A stretch of DNA of 64,000 nt from Salvelinus alpinus (Eukaryota > Chordata > Actinopteri > Salmoniformes > Salmonidae): assembly GCF_045679555.1 (NCBI RefSeq), contig NC_092115.1, forward strand, positions 40,247,728 to 40,311,727, written 5' to 3'. Below, in pieces: positions 11,600-28,986 of this stretch. Position 1 is the stretch's first letter. Every line of letters begins with the position of its first letter. The notes under the pieces are model-generated. The model was not told the origin of the DNA. It saw nothing but the letters and a program-made list of their open reading frames with translations, and ran no database searches. The translations under genes were made by a program, and so were the position numbers.

Positions 11600-12165
11600 G
11601 TGGTGAGCCATCATCGGGAAATGAGTTTATCAAGGTGTCAAGTTCATTGAGGAACTCTCTAAGGGCACCTGGTGGGCGATAGATTACAACAATGTTAAGA
11701 CTGAATCGACAAGTGACAGTGACAGCTTGGAATTCAAATTAGCAGATGGACAGGTGAGAGAGGGAGAAAAGAGAGTCTCCACTTAGGAGAAATGAGTAAC
11801 CCTGTGCCACCACCGCGACGACCAGATGCTCTCAGACTATGAGAGAACACAGAGTCAGAAGATGAGAGAGCATCTGGAGTAGCAGTGTTCTTTGGGATAA
11901 TCTATGTCTCCGTTAGGGCCAAGAAGTGTAGGGACTGAAGATTAACTCAGCCTTATTGACCACAGAATGGCAGTGCCAAACACTGCCAGGGACTAAGAAT
12001 TACACTTTGGTTGTGTGCACAGGGTACACTAAATTAGAAGGGTTGCAGCCACAGGGGTGGGGAGCATCTGTAAAATATACAGGGAGAAGAGCAACTGTGA
12101 AAGAAAACACACACATACTTGCCAGCGCTACAAAAGAGCAAAATGAGATCATCCGAAACTAATTA
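11600..12165 (-). mobile_element. Possible LINE 5' region relic
   Basis: Text such as 'ggcacctggtgggcgatagattacaacaatgtt' and 'gtctccacttaggagaaatgagtaaccctgtgcc' looks like a high-copy salmonid repeat that I associate with the antisense of an L2-type LINE endonuclease region. No catalytic motif can be read, so this is recall rather than proof. Confidence 0.3.
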
Positions 12166-12939
12166 GGTAAGATTCTCAAGTGAGAGAGAGGTATGGAACC
12201 TTCCTCTCTTTCATTCCTCAAACAATTCCACAGAACATCTTTCTTTCTTTTTATCTCAATATGACAATTGAGTAACTTTGCCACCCCTGTCCTTAAGTAC
12301 ATTTAAAACCAGATACTTTTAGACTTTCACTGAAGCAGTATTTTACTGGGTGAATAGTCATTTTTTTATTAAGGCATCTGTTCTTTTACTCAAACGATAA
12401 TTGACAGTTGAGTACTTTTTCCACAACTGGGGGCTAGGCCTACTCTAAATTGCATTATGCCTGAGCAATGGACATGCCAAAAGTCGTCAAAAAAGCAATA
12501 TTCAATTCACTATTGATAAGGCATAAATAGAGTGAATCATTTTGAATCGAATTCTAATCCAAACTAAACAACAACCCATTTAAAATAGGCTATATAACTG
12601 TAAACAGTTACAGGCATCATAATTGCTCCCCATGGGCATATAATACTAAGGCAACGCAGTCTAGGGAGGAGTTCACGCACATCCAACATTTTCACAAAAG
12701 ATGGACAAAGATCCAATATTAAGAGAAAGGGGGAATGTCCACACACCGTTATATTGCTACCAAATATAAGGTTTTATAAACCATCTTACAGATCGCATTC
12801 ACACTTCTCCAGAAATAGCAGACGTCTCCTAAATTGCATTGCATGCGAGCCATGGATTATCATCATAAAGCCAGGACGGTGAATTATTCTAATATGTTTT
12901 AAACGAGTTAAACGAAGTTAAACGAAAAACAAGTAATCC
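12166..12939. other. No gene recognised
   Basis: AT-rich sequence without a supportable feature. Confidence 0.4.
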
Positions 12940-13310
12940 GTTTTTTTTATACGTGTGGTTGGTCAGGGTGGATGGGTAGACATATAACGCAAACGTCTAG
13001 CAATCCAAAGGTTTCGTGTTTGAATCTCATCATGGACAACTTTACCACTTTTTAGCTACTTTGCAACTACTTAGCATGTTAACTAACCTTAACCCTAAAC
13101 TTAACCCCTAACTCTAACCCCTAGCCTAGCTAACATTAGCCAACTAGCTAAAATATGCGTTAGCCACCTATGCAATTCATAACATATCATACAAAATGGA
13201 TGATGGACATCCACAAATTCATACATACCATACGGAATGTAACATGTCATAATTTCAGTGTCCTGAATTTACATGTACTATGTTACGTCTAACACTGAGT
13301 CCAGGTTGAG
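12940..13310 (+). repeat. tRNA-like SINE-type dispersed repeat
   Basis: Contains a polymerase III B-box-like stretch (GTTTCGTGTTTGAATCTCATC, near 13011) after a tRNA-like leader. A degenerate TTAACCCTAA-type run (13083-13130) and CATAACATATCATACAAAATGG follow. The order matches a dispersed salmonid repeat as I recall it. The ends are not sharply defined. Confidence 0.45.
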
Positions 13311-13324
13311 AGTAAGGGTATTTG

Positions 13325-14250
13325 TATTGCATTTATTATGGATCCCTACTCTTCCTGGGGTCCAGCAAAATTAAGGCAGTTATTAATTTGAAAAACATTA
13401 CAATAACAGATTTCACAACATATTAAGTGTGTGCCCTCAGGCCCCTACTCTACTACCACATATCTATAACGTGTGTATAGTGCATATGTTATCGTGTGTT
13501 ATCGCTGTGGTAGCTGATGTGTATAGTGTTTAGTGTTGAGTCATCCACATACATAGACATACGCTTTACTCAAAGCCAGCGGCATGTCATTAATAAAGAT
13601 TGAAAAAAGTAAGGGGCCTAAACAGCTGCCCTGGGGAATTCCTGATTCTACCTGGATTTTGTTGGAGGCTTCCATTAAAGAACACCCTCTGCGTTCTGTA
13701 AGACAAGTAACTCTTTATCCACAATATAGCAGTGGGTGTAAAGCCATAACACATACGTTTTTCCAGCAGCAGACTATGATCGATAATGTCAAAAGCCGCA
13801 CTGAAGTCTAACAAAACAGACCCCACAAACTTTTATCATCAATTTCTCTCAGCAAATCATCAGTAATTGGTGTAAGTGCTGTGCTTGTTGAATGTCCTTC
13901 CCTATAAGTGTGCTGCAAGACTGTTTGTTTGTTTACTGTAAAATAGCATTTTTTCCAAAAGTTTACTAAGGGCTGGTAACAGGCTGATTGGTTGGCTATT
14001 TGAGCCAGTAAAGGGGTTTTTACTATTCTTAGTTAAGGTAATAACTTTTTCTTCCCTCCAGGCCTGAGGGCACAAACTTTCTAGCAGGTTTAAATTGAAT
14101 ATATGGGAAAAAGGAGTGGCAATATCGTTCCCTTTTATCCACAGTAATTTTCCATCCAAGTTGTCAGACCCCGGTGGCTTGTCATTATTGATAAACAACC
14201 ATTTTTTCACTTCGTCTACAATTTAAGTTATTCAAAATTACAATGCTTGT
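13325..14250 (-). mobile_element. LINE fragment, reverse transcriptase relic (family D)
   Basis: Minus-strand frames give NDKPPGSDNLDGKLLWIKGN (about 14130-14195), NSQPISLLPALSKLLEKML (about 13945-14005) and VLLDFSAAFDIIDHSLLLEK (about 13755-13815), the last being the FDxxDH block of non-LTR polymerases. The frames are split between 13826 and 13902. The 3' side begins near 13325 with 'atggatccctactcttcctggggtcc'. Non-functional. Confidence 0.75.
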
Positions 14251-14900
14251 CTTTCATAATTTGGTCAGATATACTTGGATGTGTAGTGTCATATTAATTA
14301 TATTTAGACAAGATTAGGAGGAGGATTTCCTCTACCTAGACACAGAGACAACATCTGATAGACAATAGAAATCACAGGGCTGAGCTTGCTTTATACATGT
14401 TTGCATCATGCAGGCCTATGCAACTGTAGGCCTTATAAAAAACAATCTGTCATCACTATTATGTTGATTTATTCATTCCAGTTAATAATTTTGGATTGGA
14501 AACTAATAGGCAGCCTAGCCAGCCCAATTTTGAATATAAACCAAATTTTATCACATTCACATTTTCTCCTGACACACAAATGGACTATAAATACATAACG
14601 TTACCAATTAGTTTACCCTGACCAGATGGACAGCATACATAGCCTGTATGCAGCTGCTCTTATTAGTAGCCTACAGTTGATCAGACTGAAAGATTGTCTC
14701 CCCATACAGCATGTCAGATCTCATGTCAGATGTTTAGGTGTAGCCTAAGCTGCAGCAACATTACTGTAATGAGTTTCTGCTTGTGTCTGTCAGGACTGAG
14801 TGATCATGTGTTATCATCTTTGCTAAATAAATACCTGAGGAAAGTGTAAAGCCTACTTGAGCGGGCAAAAAAACGCGCTGCATCAACCTCTCTCTTTAAT
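14251..14900. other. No gene recognised
   Basis: No exon or repeat could be supported. Confidence 0.4.
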
Positions 14901-15221
14901 CTAACTTTTAATGGATGATGCGATGTAAGCTATCAAATCATTCTGAATTGATTTCGACATCCCAGAAAAGACAGTAGAAAGTTCCATATGTTCAGCAAGT
15001 AAAGCATTGTAATGTGCAATTTCCGCTGCAAGCTCCTTGTAGTTGCCCTTGGTAGTGTCAGTGATTTTCCTGTAGCCTTTGTGGTCGATGCAGGCACACA
15101 TAATAAAGCCATGAATAGCCATAGCATTAATCTCACCATCATGTTTATGAGAAAGCAACCAAAAACCAGGTTTCTCTTGTAATGGAAGGATGAGTATGGA
15201 AAGCCAAGTTGAAGCCGACAT
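14901..15221 (-). pseudogene. hAT-type (DUF4371/ZMYM-like) transposase fragment
   Basis: A 106-residue minus-strand frame with the run YKELAAEIAHYNALLAEHMELSTVF followed by GMSKSIQNDLIAYIAS. This closely resembles the region just before the catalytic core of DUF4371/zinc-finger MYM-like hAT transposases as I recall them. Upstream HDGEINAMAIHGFIMCACIDHKGYRK fits the same proteins. There is no catalytic core or dimerisation domain, so it is an isolated piece. Confidence 0.55.
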
Positions 15222-17049
15222 TAGATGTTGTCATCCTCATAATAATCGCACGTGGTAGCGTGAGTAGCGCAACACCCTTCCATTGAAGCTGCGGGAAACA
15301 AACAAAAGTGGCCACATCTCTAACAAAAACGCATCAAAAATGAAATCACGGATAATTATAAGGGAGTAGGAGAACTTATAAATTGCCTATATTAATTCCA
15401 GGGACTTTTCAAGCACTAAATTGAGGAAATGTCAGATTTTCAAGGTAGGCCTATTCCAGTACTTGGATTTCTGAGCTTCAAATTCAGGTAGACTACTTCA
15501 AGCCCCTTGTATTGTTTAAAATGACAGGTTTAACATGGCAACCAAAATGTATTTGTCATGTTATTTCATTACCATATCATATTGTGAAGAAGCCCACTAG
15601 GCTGTGTAATTTGTTGTCATTATATCTAGAATAATTCATATGAATAGCTTTGGGTGTTGTGCAATAGTTTATCCTACATAATTGCACACAGTAGACTCGG
15701 TGTCCAATCTGAGGCAAAAAAACATATGAAAACATGAACTCTTGTCAAATCTAATGAGACCCTGCTGTAAATCAAGCAGACATCAACAGATGATCAACAT
15801 CAATTCGCTAGGGATATTAGATCCAAGATGGATCCAGGCACAACTGTCTTCACCGGCGTAACCAATGAGACACCAAAATATCCTGGACATTCTGTTGTTG
15901 CATCTCATGCGCTATCACAACAGCTGTTTGTCATTCGAATGTCATTCAGAAAATTCATTCCTGGATCAGATTATGGTGTGTAAAAAATATAATGGCGTAA
16001 TTTAACAGCTTAACACCAAATGTGCATCCAACAAGTATAATGAATTATTATTGAAGAACCACGTTAATGACAGTATCGATTTAGGTTATACGCATCAAGG
16101 TAAGGTGACTATTTTGGTTAGAAGCATTCGATTTTGCAATCACATACATTTTGGGGGATTTGAGTGCCCATGAAAACTGTTTTCACCCTGTAGCATAAGG
16201 ACACACCAATTGTTAAGTAGTTACACTCTGATCACACCCCAGACAATGGATGCGCATACCCACACACACACACAAAACTCCCTCCCTTTCTCTGGCTGTT
16301 GCTTTACTGATGGAGTAATTTGCAGAGATTGTACTGTGGTCTCTGGGGTGCAGTGTGTATTAATTACCATCTATTAATCTGCGCCTGTTCAGCCTTTGAG
16401 CCTCGCCACTCCACAGCAGTGATGCGCTGCCAATGCTTCACAGCGTCTGTCACAGCCCTAATGCCTGTAATAGGCTCTATACGATAAGGGCTCTGAAGCT
16501 GAAACCTGTTCTTTGGCACAAAGAGGGCGCTGATCTGAGACTGAGCTTAACATTCACACCACACACTCTCTGAGAGAAATCCTAATGTCATCAATAGCCT
16601 CTCGCTCTGAACAATAGCTTTTCTACTGGCCGTACTGGCTCAGTCTTCTTTTTATACTGCCTCAGTGTTTCCTCCCACCATCTATTCCCTTTGACTATTT
16701 CTCTCTGCCTCTTCCCTCTCTGTCTTTGTTGCTCTCTTTTCTCTCGCCCTTTCATATGGCAGTTGAAAAATAAAGTGACAGATAAAGGTGTTCATTAGAG
16801 AGCCAGGGTAGTTCCAACAATTCCAAAATAATTTTTGTTTCCTCCTCAAAACCACTTGAACAGATGAAACCACAGGCAAAGTAAACCGCAAGCAATGCTT
16901 TAGTTTTCATGCACACTGCCTATGTAAACAGACTCAATTTGTGCATATTTATTTTACATCAGGGCTGTTAAATGTCGGTCCTGGAGGGCCGAAACACTTC
17001 TGGTATTCATCCTCTCTTTCTAATAAGGGACTAATTCAGACCTGAGACA
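15222..17049. other. No gene recognised; possible conserved non-coding stretch
   Basis: Largely free of recognised repeats. 16280-16620 is less AT-rich and contains TATTAATTACCATCTATTAATC, which has homeodomain-like TAATTA sites, but there is no direct evidence of function. 16975-17045 ('ggtcctggagggccgaaacac') resembles a dispersed fish repeat. Confidence 0.3.
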
Positions 17050-17420
17050 CCAGAGGGGTATACTATGAAGCAATCCAAGTCTACTCAGGGTTTTCTAAAG
17101 CTTGCCAGCTTCAGTTAGCTTTCCATTCCAGAGCCCTATACTATGTATGTGGTTTGTGGAGTTAGCGAGGTAACTTTGGTCAACTCTCAGTTCAACTCGG
17201 GATAACCGGTACCACGAAAGTGGCTCGCTCACCTTTTAGCCAGCTAAATTTCGATGGCAACGAATCCTTCAGAAATTACCGGCTCCCGGGCAGGCTACCT
17301 CAAGGCTAACTCCATTTATCCTGAATGAAGTGTTTGAGCCGCGAGTTGAAGACAAATGAAATCAGATTCCCGGAATCCCCTTCATTGGCGTCGGAATGAG
17401 TCGGCATCCCCTTTTTTTGC
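17050..17420. mobile_element. Possible PIF/Harbinger-type element end
   Basis: Starts at GAGGGGTATACTATGAAGCAA and contains a second ACTATG stretch, GGATAACCGGT and 'ggctaactccatttatcctg', a pattern I recall from Harbinger-derived fish repeats. No transposase or second terminal repeat is found. Confidence 0.35.
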
Positions 17421-17810
17421 ATGTGTTAAAAAATAGTAATGTTAAAATACACATACCTTATCACATTACACATTTTAATAATGACAGAATGCATTTGAAC
17501 CTTCACACAGAGTAAAACGCTTGTATGACTTAATACAATTATTTTATCGACAGACGTGTGAAAAGAGGTGCTTGGGCATTGATAAGCACACCAAAGACGG
17601 TATTAACGATAAGTAATAAAACAAAGAAGGCACTTCAACAAGCCTGCTGAATTTGCAAGATAACTTTTCTTTCATTGTGGATTTATGCCCTGTCATCACA
17701 AACAGGCACACTGTCCAATCTGCCATTATATTAAAATAGCACGTTCTATTTTCCTTATGCATTTTGCCATTTCTTTCAAGAAGCATTATACTGCAAATGA
17801 CTATATTATT

Positions 17811-19997
17811 CTTAAAGTGGAACTGACAGTGTTTTATCTACTTTGCAGATATGAAACAATCATAATATTACAAAAAATATATAATTCCCAGTTTGCTACA
17901 AAACCAACTTTATAAAGAGGTTTTCAAAATAGGTTATATTTGCCTCAACATTCCATGACGTACACTAAGGCATTGTTGGCAGAATAGATTGATGCGGTTC
18001 AATGCATGATTAACACAGTATAATTCACCAACACATTTGTTGGTAGTCCAAAAAATATTGCTATCAGGTTGTAAATCACAGCTGGCCTGGTACATTGTTT
18101 GTTGCCTCCCTTCGGGATGCATCGTTTCAGTTTCAATGGCTAAATATTTTGGACAAAAATGGACAAACGTAACTAAGGCTGGGAATGACAATACAATCAA
18201 ACTAGCAATGTTCACAAGTCAGTCATAACGTGGCTATTAGGCTAGCGTATCTATGTATGTAGCAAGCTAAAAATATGGCGCCTAATGTTAGCTAGCTACA
18301 GTAGCTAGCTGCTAGGAGGATGTCATGTAATTGGAGGAGTGGTGAGTGACTGACTTTTTTTTCGGTGGCTATGCAAAGCTAGAGATACAGGTGTCATTTG
18401 GTTAGTGAGCAAGAACTTGAACGACTGTTATCCAGTTAGCAAATCTCTTGTGTTCGCAAATTCACTCTTGCTATAGCGCAGAATAACTGATGAATTTACA
18501 AACGCGCAACATCCAATGAATATGACCAGTGTCAGTAGATGTTGGCAAAGAAAGTAATAGTTAGTCACGAAAGATCTAGATAACATGTTAACAACCTAAC
18601 CAGCTCTACTAGGGTGAGTAAAATGGTCAGAGTAAGGTGTTATCTCATTTGTGTCTGGAAGTAGCTAGCTAGCAAGCTAGCCAACTGTAGCCATTTAGCC
18701 TTGGGTGCATGGTTGGGACAAGCATGCATTGTTGGAAGGCAAGCTACAGAAGGATGAGTAGGCTACAATTCCCCATCATTTATCCGTGCAATTTTGATCA
18801 CCAACCAGCTGAAAAAGTTTGAGAGGGTTTATCTAATGTTCCTTCGTTAGATGTTAGCTCATATTTCTCTGGTTAGCATTAGCTGTTGTTCATTTTGTTG
18901 TTGATGTGCATAACTGAGGGAGAGAGCCTACCTTTTCATGGTTGTTAGATCAATAGGACTGTAATGTTCCCAAATGTAAGAGGACTCCCAAGGGGTATTG
19001 ACATATTTGCAGAAATCGTAACCATTCTGGTGTATTTTGTGGCTTTTGGCGAATGTATTCTAATGATCTAATGTCGTGCTGTTGCAACTTCCTGTAAACA
19101 CACAGTCCAGTTCCAAGTGAATGATGGCAGGCCTCTGTGCAAATGGCTTGTTTGCATAAAGGCCTACTGTAGCTCTGATTGGCTATGGCGCACTGGTCTG
19201 CGTAGACTCTGGTCCTGGACAAGGCAGATGATTTTATTAGATTTTATTTACTGCAGCGTCTACTAATTGTCCAAACTCACAGCTGATTTCCCACTCTATA
19301 TTGCTCTAGAATTTTCACAAATGCCTTAGTATATGTAGCCTGGCAAAAGTAAACCCAGCACAGGACACAAACTCATTTGGGGTTGCTTATTCTGTCGAAG
19401 CTAAAATTTAAAATAGGATAACGTAGAAGGGAAATCACAGCGAGGTGAAGTCATCATAAAGTAAAGTTCAGTCTAAATCAGAATCAAGTGAAATAAATGT
19501 TAGTAAAGTAAAGTGTAAAGTGCATCCTCATCTCGTCCGTACAGCAGCTTCAAATAAAGTTAGCAATCAACTCCACGATGTGGTTCTGAGAGCACTGGTA
19601 TTCAGCTAGCAAGAAGCTAACATCCTCTTGTCAATCTATCTAAAGCAACGTTGGACCCACGATGGATTTCAACAGCTCTCCAGTGTAATTGCTTGCTCTC
19701 ACTCTTTCACACTGTGCATGCACAATCCCATAACCGCTTGCACATATTATTTATGGATCTCTAAAGGGACAGTGCCATCAAGTGGATATAAATGAATACA
19801 GCTACGTGCTATTACCACCTGGCTACATATACATAATTCCCAAACATTCTAAGAATTTATGAATACGTGAAAATGATCATATCTAAGTGCTCGCTTGTCA
19901 ATTTTTTTTTTTAAGTGTCATATTCTTCTTGAGGGTGTATATGAACAGATTTCATTAAGATTTAATTTTGCTAAAATGCTGTCAGATCCACTTTAAG
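17811..19997. mobile_element. 2.2 kb non-autonomous element with inverted ends
   Basis: The left end CTTAAAGTGGAACTGACAG (17811) and the right end, whose reverse complement reads CTTAAAGTGGATCTGACAG, match at 18 of 19 bases, with GTGTTTTA against CATTTTA beyond. The interior has no long ORF. It carries 'ggtgagtaaaatggtcaga' and 'catttgtgtctggaagtag' blocks shared with 38300-38360. No target duplication is visible. Possibly a hAT derivative. Confidence 0.6.
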
Positions 19998-20247
19998 CTC
20001 CTATGATGGCAGTAAGCTACAGTTTATAGTTCATGCCAGTTTGGTCGGAAAAAGTTTGTATGGAAAGTTAGTTTCATATAATCTGTTCCACTCATCAATG
20101 TCATTTACTGTCTCTAGCCTATTCAAGAGTGTAATGTTTCGGTGCACAGAAACATCAGAACACCCATGAACTACAAACTCTGTTTATTTCCTTCTGTTGA
20201 CGCTTTCCTTTGTTCATACCTCCCGCGTTGTCGGAGATCCGTGTCTA

Positions 20248-20728
20248 CAGTGCATTCGGAAAGTATTCAGACCCCTTGACAACGCAGGAGTGGCTTCAGG
20301 ACAAGTCTCTGAATGTCCTTGAGTGGCCCTGCCAGAGCCCGGACTTGAACCCGATCGAACATCTCTGGAGAGACCTGATATTGGTGTGCAGCAACTCTCC
20401 CCATCCAACCTGACAGAGCTTGAGAGGATCTGCAGTGAAGAATGGGATAAACTCCCCAAATACAGGTGTGCGAAGCTTGTAGTGTCATACCAAAGAAGAC
20501 TTGAGAATGTAATCGCTGGCAATGGTGCTTCAACAAAGTACTGAGTAAAGGGTCTCAATACTTATGTAAATGTGTTATTTGCAAAAATGTCTAAAAATCT
20601 GTTTTTGCTTTGTCATTATGGGGTGTGTAGATTGATGGGGGGGATTATTTAATAATTTTTAGAATAAGGCTGTAAAGTAACAAATTGAGGACAAAGTCAA
20701 GTGGTACGAATACTTTCCGAATGCACTG
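20248..20728 (+). mobile_element. Internally deleted Tc1-like element, 481 bp
   Basis: The terminal repeats CAGTGCATTCGGAAAGTATTC are identical for 21 bases at both ends, flanked by TA (20246-20247 and 20729-20730). The inside retains only the transposase C-terminus: [14 protein letters not shown] (20337-20378) and, one frame over, [26 protein letters not shown]. The N-terminal two-thirds are deleted, so any movement needs a transposase in trans. Related to 4480-5560. Confidence 0.9.
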
Positions 20729-20854
20729 TATGTGTCTGTGTCTGTCATTTGTGTTGTGCATCAAAAGCGTGCGCACCTTTCTATTGCTAGAAGTTACTGG
20801 GTTGCCGCCATTTGCCAGTTCCATTCACCTAACAATTCATGATTAATCAAATCA

Positions 20855-25130
<4,276 letters not shown>

Positions 25131-26541
25131 CAGTACCAGTCAAAAGTTTGTACAACTACTCATTCCAGGGTTTTTATTTTTACTATTTTCTACATTGTAG
25201 AATAATAGTGACGACATCAAAACTATGAAATAACACATATGGAATCATGTAGTAACCAAAAAATGTTTAAAAAATCTAAATATTTGTTATATTTGAGATT
25301 CTTCAAAGTTGCCACCCTTTGCCTTGGTGACAGCTTTGCACACTCTTGGTATTCTCTCAACTAGCTTCATGAGGTAGTCACCTGGAATGCATTTCAATTA
25401 ACAGGTGTGCCTTGTAAAAGTTAATTTGTTGAATTTCTTTCCATCTTAATGCGTTTGAGCCAATCAGTTGTGTTGTGACAAGGTAGGGGTGGTATACAGA
25501 AGATAGCCCTATTTGGTAAAAGACCAAGTCCATATTATGGCAAGAACAGCTCAAATAAGCAAAGAGAAATGACAGTCCATCATTACTTTAAGACACAAAG
25601 GTCAGTCAATTCGGAAAATTTCAAGAACTTTGAAAGTTTCTTCAAGTGCAGTTGCAAAAAACAGAAATTGCAGCCCAAATAAATGCTTCACATAGTTCAA
25701 GTAACAGACACATCTCAACTGTTCAGAGGAAACTGCGTGAATCAGGCCTTCATGGTCGAATTGCTGCAAAGAAACCACTACTAAAGGACACCAATAAGAA
25801 GAAGAGACTTGATTGGGCCAAGAAACACAAGCAATGGACATTAGACAGGTGGAAATCTGTCCTTTGGCCTGATTAGTCAACATTTTTGATTTCTGTTTCC
25901 AACCGCTGTGGCTTTGTGAGACGCAGAGTAGGGGAATGGATGATGGATGATGATGTGTGGTTCCCACCGTGAAGCATGGAGGAGGAGGTGTGATGGTGCT
26001 TTGCTGGTGACACTGTCTGTGATTTTATTAATTCAAGGCACCATTAACCAGCATAGCTACCACAGCATTTTGCAGCGATACACCATCCCATTTGGTTTGC
26101 ACTTAGTGGTACTATCATTTGTTTTTCAACAGGGCAATGATCCAAAAGACACCTCCAGGCTGTGTAAGGGCTATTTGACCAAGAAGGAGAGTGATGGAGT
26201 GCTGCATCAGATGACCTGGCTTCCACAATCACCCGACCTCAACCCAATTGAGATGGTTTGGGATGAGTGAAGGTAAAGCAGCCAACAAGTGCTCAGCATA
26301 TGTGGGAACTCCTTCAAGACTGTTGGAAAGGAATTCCAGGTGAAACTGGTTGAGAGAATGCCAAGAGTGTGCAAAGCTGTCATCAAGGCAAAGAAGAATC
26401 TCAAATATAAAACAATATTTGGATTTTTTTGGTACTACATGATTCCATGTGTGTTATTTCATAGTTTGGAGGTCTTCACTATTTTTCTACAATGTAGAAA
26501 AACTCTTGAATGAGTAGGTGTCCAAACTTTGACTGGTACTG
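25131..26541 (+). mobile_element. Full-length Tc1-like transposon, dead transposase
   Basis: A 1411-bp element with terminal repeats CAGTACCAGTCAAAAGTTTG and ACTGGTACTG, flanked by TA on both sides. The transposase starts ATGGCAAGAACAGCTCAAATA (25536) but meets a TGA after 11 codons. Later parts are readable in shifted frames: [42 protein letters not shown] and [13 protein letters not shown] (26226-26268). A stop replaces sequence after VLWPD, where the first catalytic Asp region lies. Same family as 1-425 and 45533-46913. Confidence 0.92.
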
Positions 26542-28986
26542 TATATACAAACATCCATGAGATGTCTTGCTTTCTCTACCGTCTCTGCTGTTGGTCAACA
26601 GCAGATTTGATTGGCCCTGCCCAGCTGCCCTACATCCTCCTTTCTGATGCTCCTCTCCATTACTCCAGTACAGTCAGTGCACTTCTCTAATGACAGAGCT
26701 CCTTTTCAGCTGCTCTTCAGCCAGGCTCTAAAGCAGGACCTGCCGCTCCCCTCTCTGCTTCTTTTCTCTCCTCCTTCTCCCTCCCTTTTCCTCTCACTTC
26801 TTTCCTCTCCTCTCCTGTCACCGCTGGTGTCCACTCAGCACAGGGTCTTATTACGTGGTTATCAGCCACCCCACCAACACCTGCTACTCCAGTATCAAGT
26901 ACTGCCAGCTCTAATGACTGGGGCTGTCATTACCTAGGGACATCATTTTCCTCGCCCCAACTCATCACCAGAGAAAGAGACAGGCATACACTGTACACAC
27001 ACTCACACATACACACACCTACCCACCTACTCTATTCACCCTCACATGTACTCCAATAATCTACCTCTTCATTCTTTGCTGACTCAATCCTCTTCCCTTC
27101 AAGAACTACACCTGCTGCCACAACACAGAAAAAAGAAGCCTGCCAGGATCCTCTGGAGGCTCTATTAATAAGATCAATGAGCAGCAATGCAAGGCCTGAA
27201 CTTGATGGAAAACAATGTAGCTTCACACTAACGTAACCAGAGAACAGTGCGGCAACACACCATGAATGTGGATGTGTCAGCCCACCTCTGGGACAGTTGC
27301 TCATTACAGGCCACTGCATGTCAAGCCCCAAAACTCTCTATTCTGCCCTTTATTCTCAGGTGTCACTTCTCTGCTTTCCTCTCCTCCGGTGGGAGAATGG
27401 TGGATGGATCACCACCCAGATGAGATGTCTGAACAGTCGTCCGCCTGAGGCCTGAGTGAGAATTTCTGTATTTTCCCACAGAACTAGGGAGGGTATGTAC
27501 ATATGGTACAGTACATGCAGTGGTTTGTGGGAGATCAAAGGTGGGAAGTAGACAAATAGAGAGAGAGAGCAGAGTGAAAAATATCAAAGAGAACAAATGC
27601 ATTGATTTCGACCTGTATCAGAGGAGGCCTGGAGTTTCAGTTGTTATACCTTCTATCTACCCCAACATGTCCTCGACACTACTGCTGAATAATATCAATC
27701 AGATGATAGTCCAGTCTTGAGATGTATTATTCAGGATAATGCTCATCTATAACCATCCTTACAGGCCTATAGAAATGTCATTTCAGAGCCAAGGAGGTGG
27801 TCAATTGTTTGTACACGTTACTTCTTCACTTTCATTTTATTCCATCAACCAAATTTGACCAACTCCCACAGAAACGTCCTTTCACACGTCTGCCCTTGGT
27901 CTGAACATTAGAATATTTGAACATTCTAATTTCCGGAACACTGCCCCCCTCTGAGTGTTCCGTTACTCCATATGCGGAATCCTCCTAGATTAGAACAGTT
28001 TATCCCACTCTGCTGGAGGCAGATTCGTGATTCCCCATCACTAATCTACAGCATTCTGAAGAGATCTGCATTGAATGGCTTTACCCTCACTCTCTCCCGG
28101 GAAAAGCGCTCCGGAGGCGGTGCAGAAAAAAATCCAGAAGCAGTGATTCATACTCCACTTCTTTTTTTTTTTCAGGCTTTGCCTGCCTTCTCGTCAGGTT
28201 TTGTGATGACTGTAACTCTCCTCCATTTTTCTATCCCTCCATCATCATCATCATCCCTTCATCCATCCCAGTTCCGTATTCCTCCTTTTCTTCAAATGTT
28301 TTAGAAGTGCTATGTCCTCTGGTCTTAAATCCCTGCATGTTACTGAGGCAGGCTTGAGGGATGAGAAGGCATGATAAGTTAAAATACCAAAATAAACACT
28401 ATTTATTTATACTCTTTTCTATTTTAATTCCCTCTTAATAATCACAGGTACAAACTTTAGACAGTATTGGTACAAACCGTAAATGGAGCATATCCGGCAC
28501 AATGGTTAATGCACTGTCACATTGCAAATTGCTGTTACAGCCATTATCACTACAATCTGTGGCTGCGTTCCTCATCGTCAGACTGTCGCTGACTGTTCGA
28601 CAATAGAGTTAACAATTAACAGTCACACTTACTTAGTCTGTGAAGTCATCATACCCTCTAACTGGCAGCCAGGTAATAAGAGCTAATGGGATTTTACGCT
28701 TCATACTGTCCCGTAGGGAGGCAGGGCATAGAGAGGGTCGAACATGGTGGTTGACAGACACAGTCACTTTGCCCTCTGCGCTATTTCTTCATTACATAAG
28801 GTCAAAAGCGGCAGATTCAGAAGCGCCACATCCAACCCGAGCACGCCCATTTGAGAGAATTTGAGACACAGGGAGTTCGGAGGCTTTGTTAGCCCACTTT
28901 ACCCGAAACTATTTCCGTATGGGTCTTCCGTAGACCTTGAAACAGTCCCAAGACTTTGGGACAAACTTGGAAGACTTCTCCCTACT
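26542..28986. other. No gene recognised
   Basis: Moderately GC-rich and free of recognised repeats. There are CT-rich tracts at 26730-26820 and a (CA)-rich stretch near 26990-27020. I found no exon whose splice sites and reading frame could be supported. Confidence 0.35.

Noticed and set aside
13083..13130. Interstitial telomeric repeat (TTAACCCTAA-like)
   Set aside because: The units are degenerate and irregular, and are part of a dispersed SINE-like repeat.
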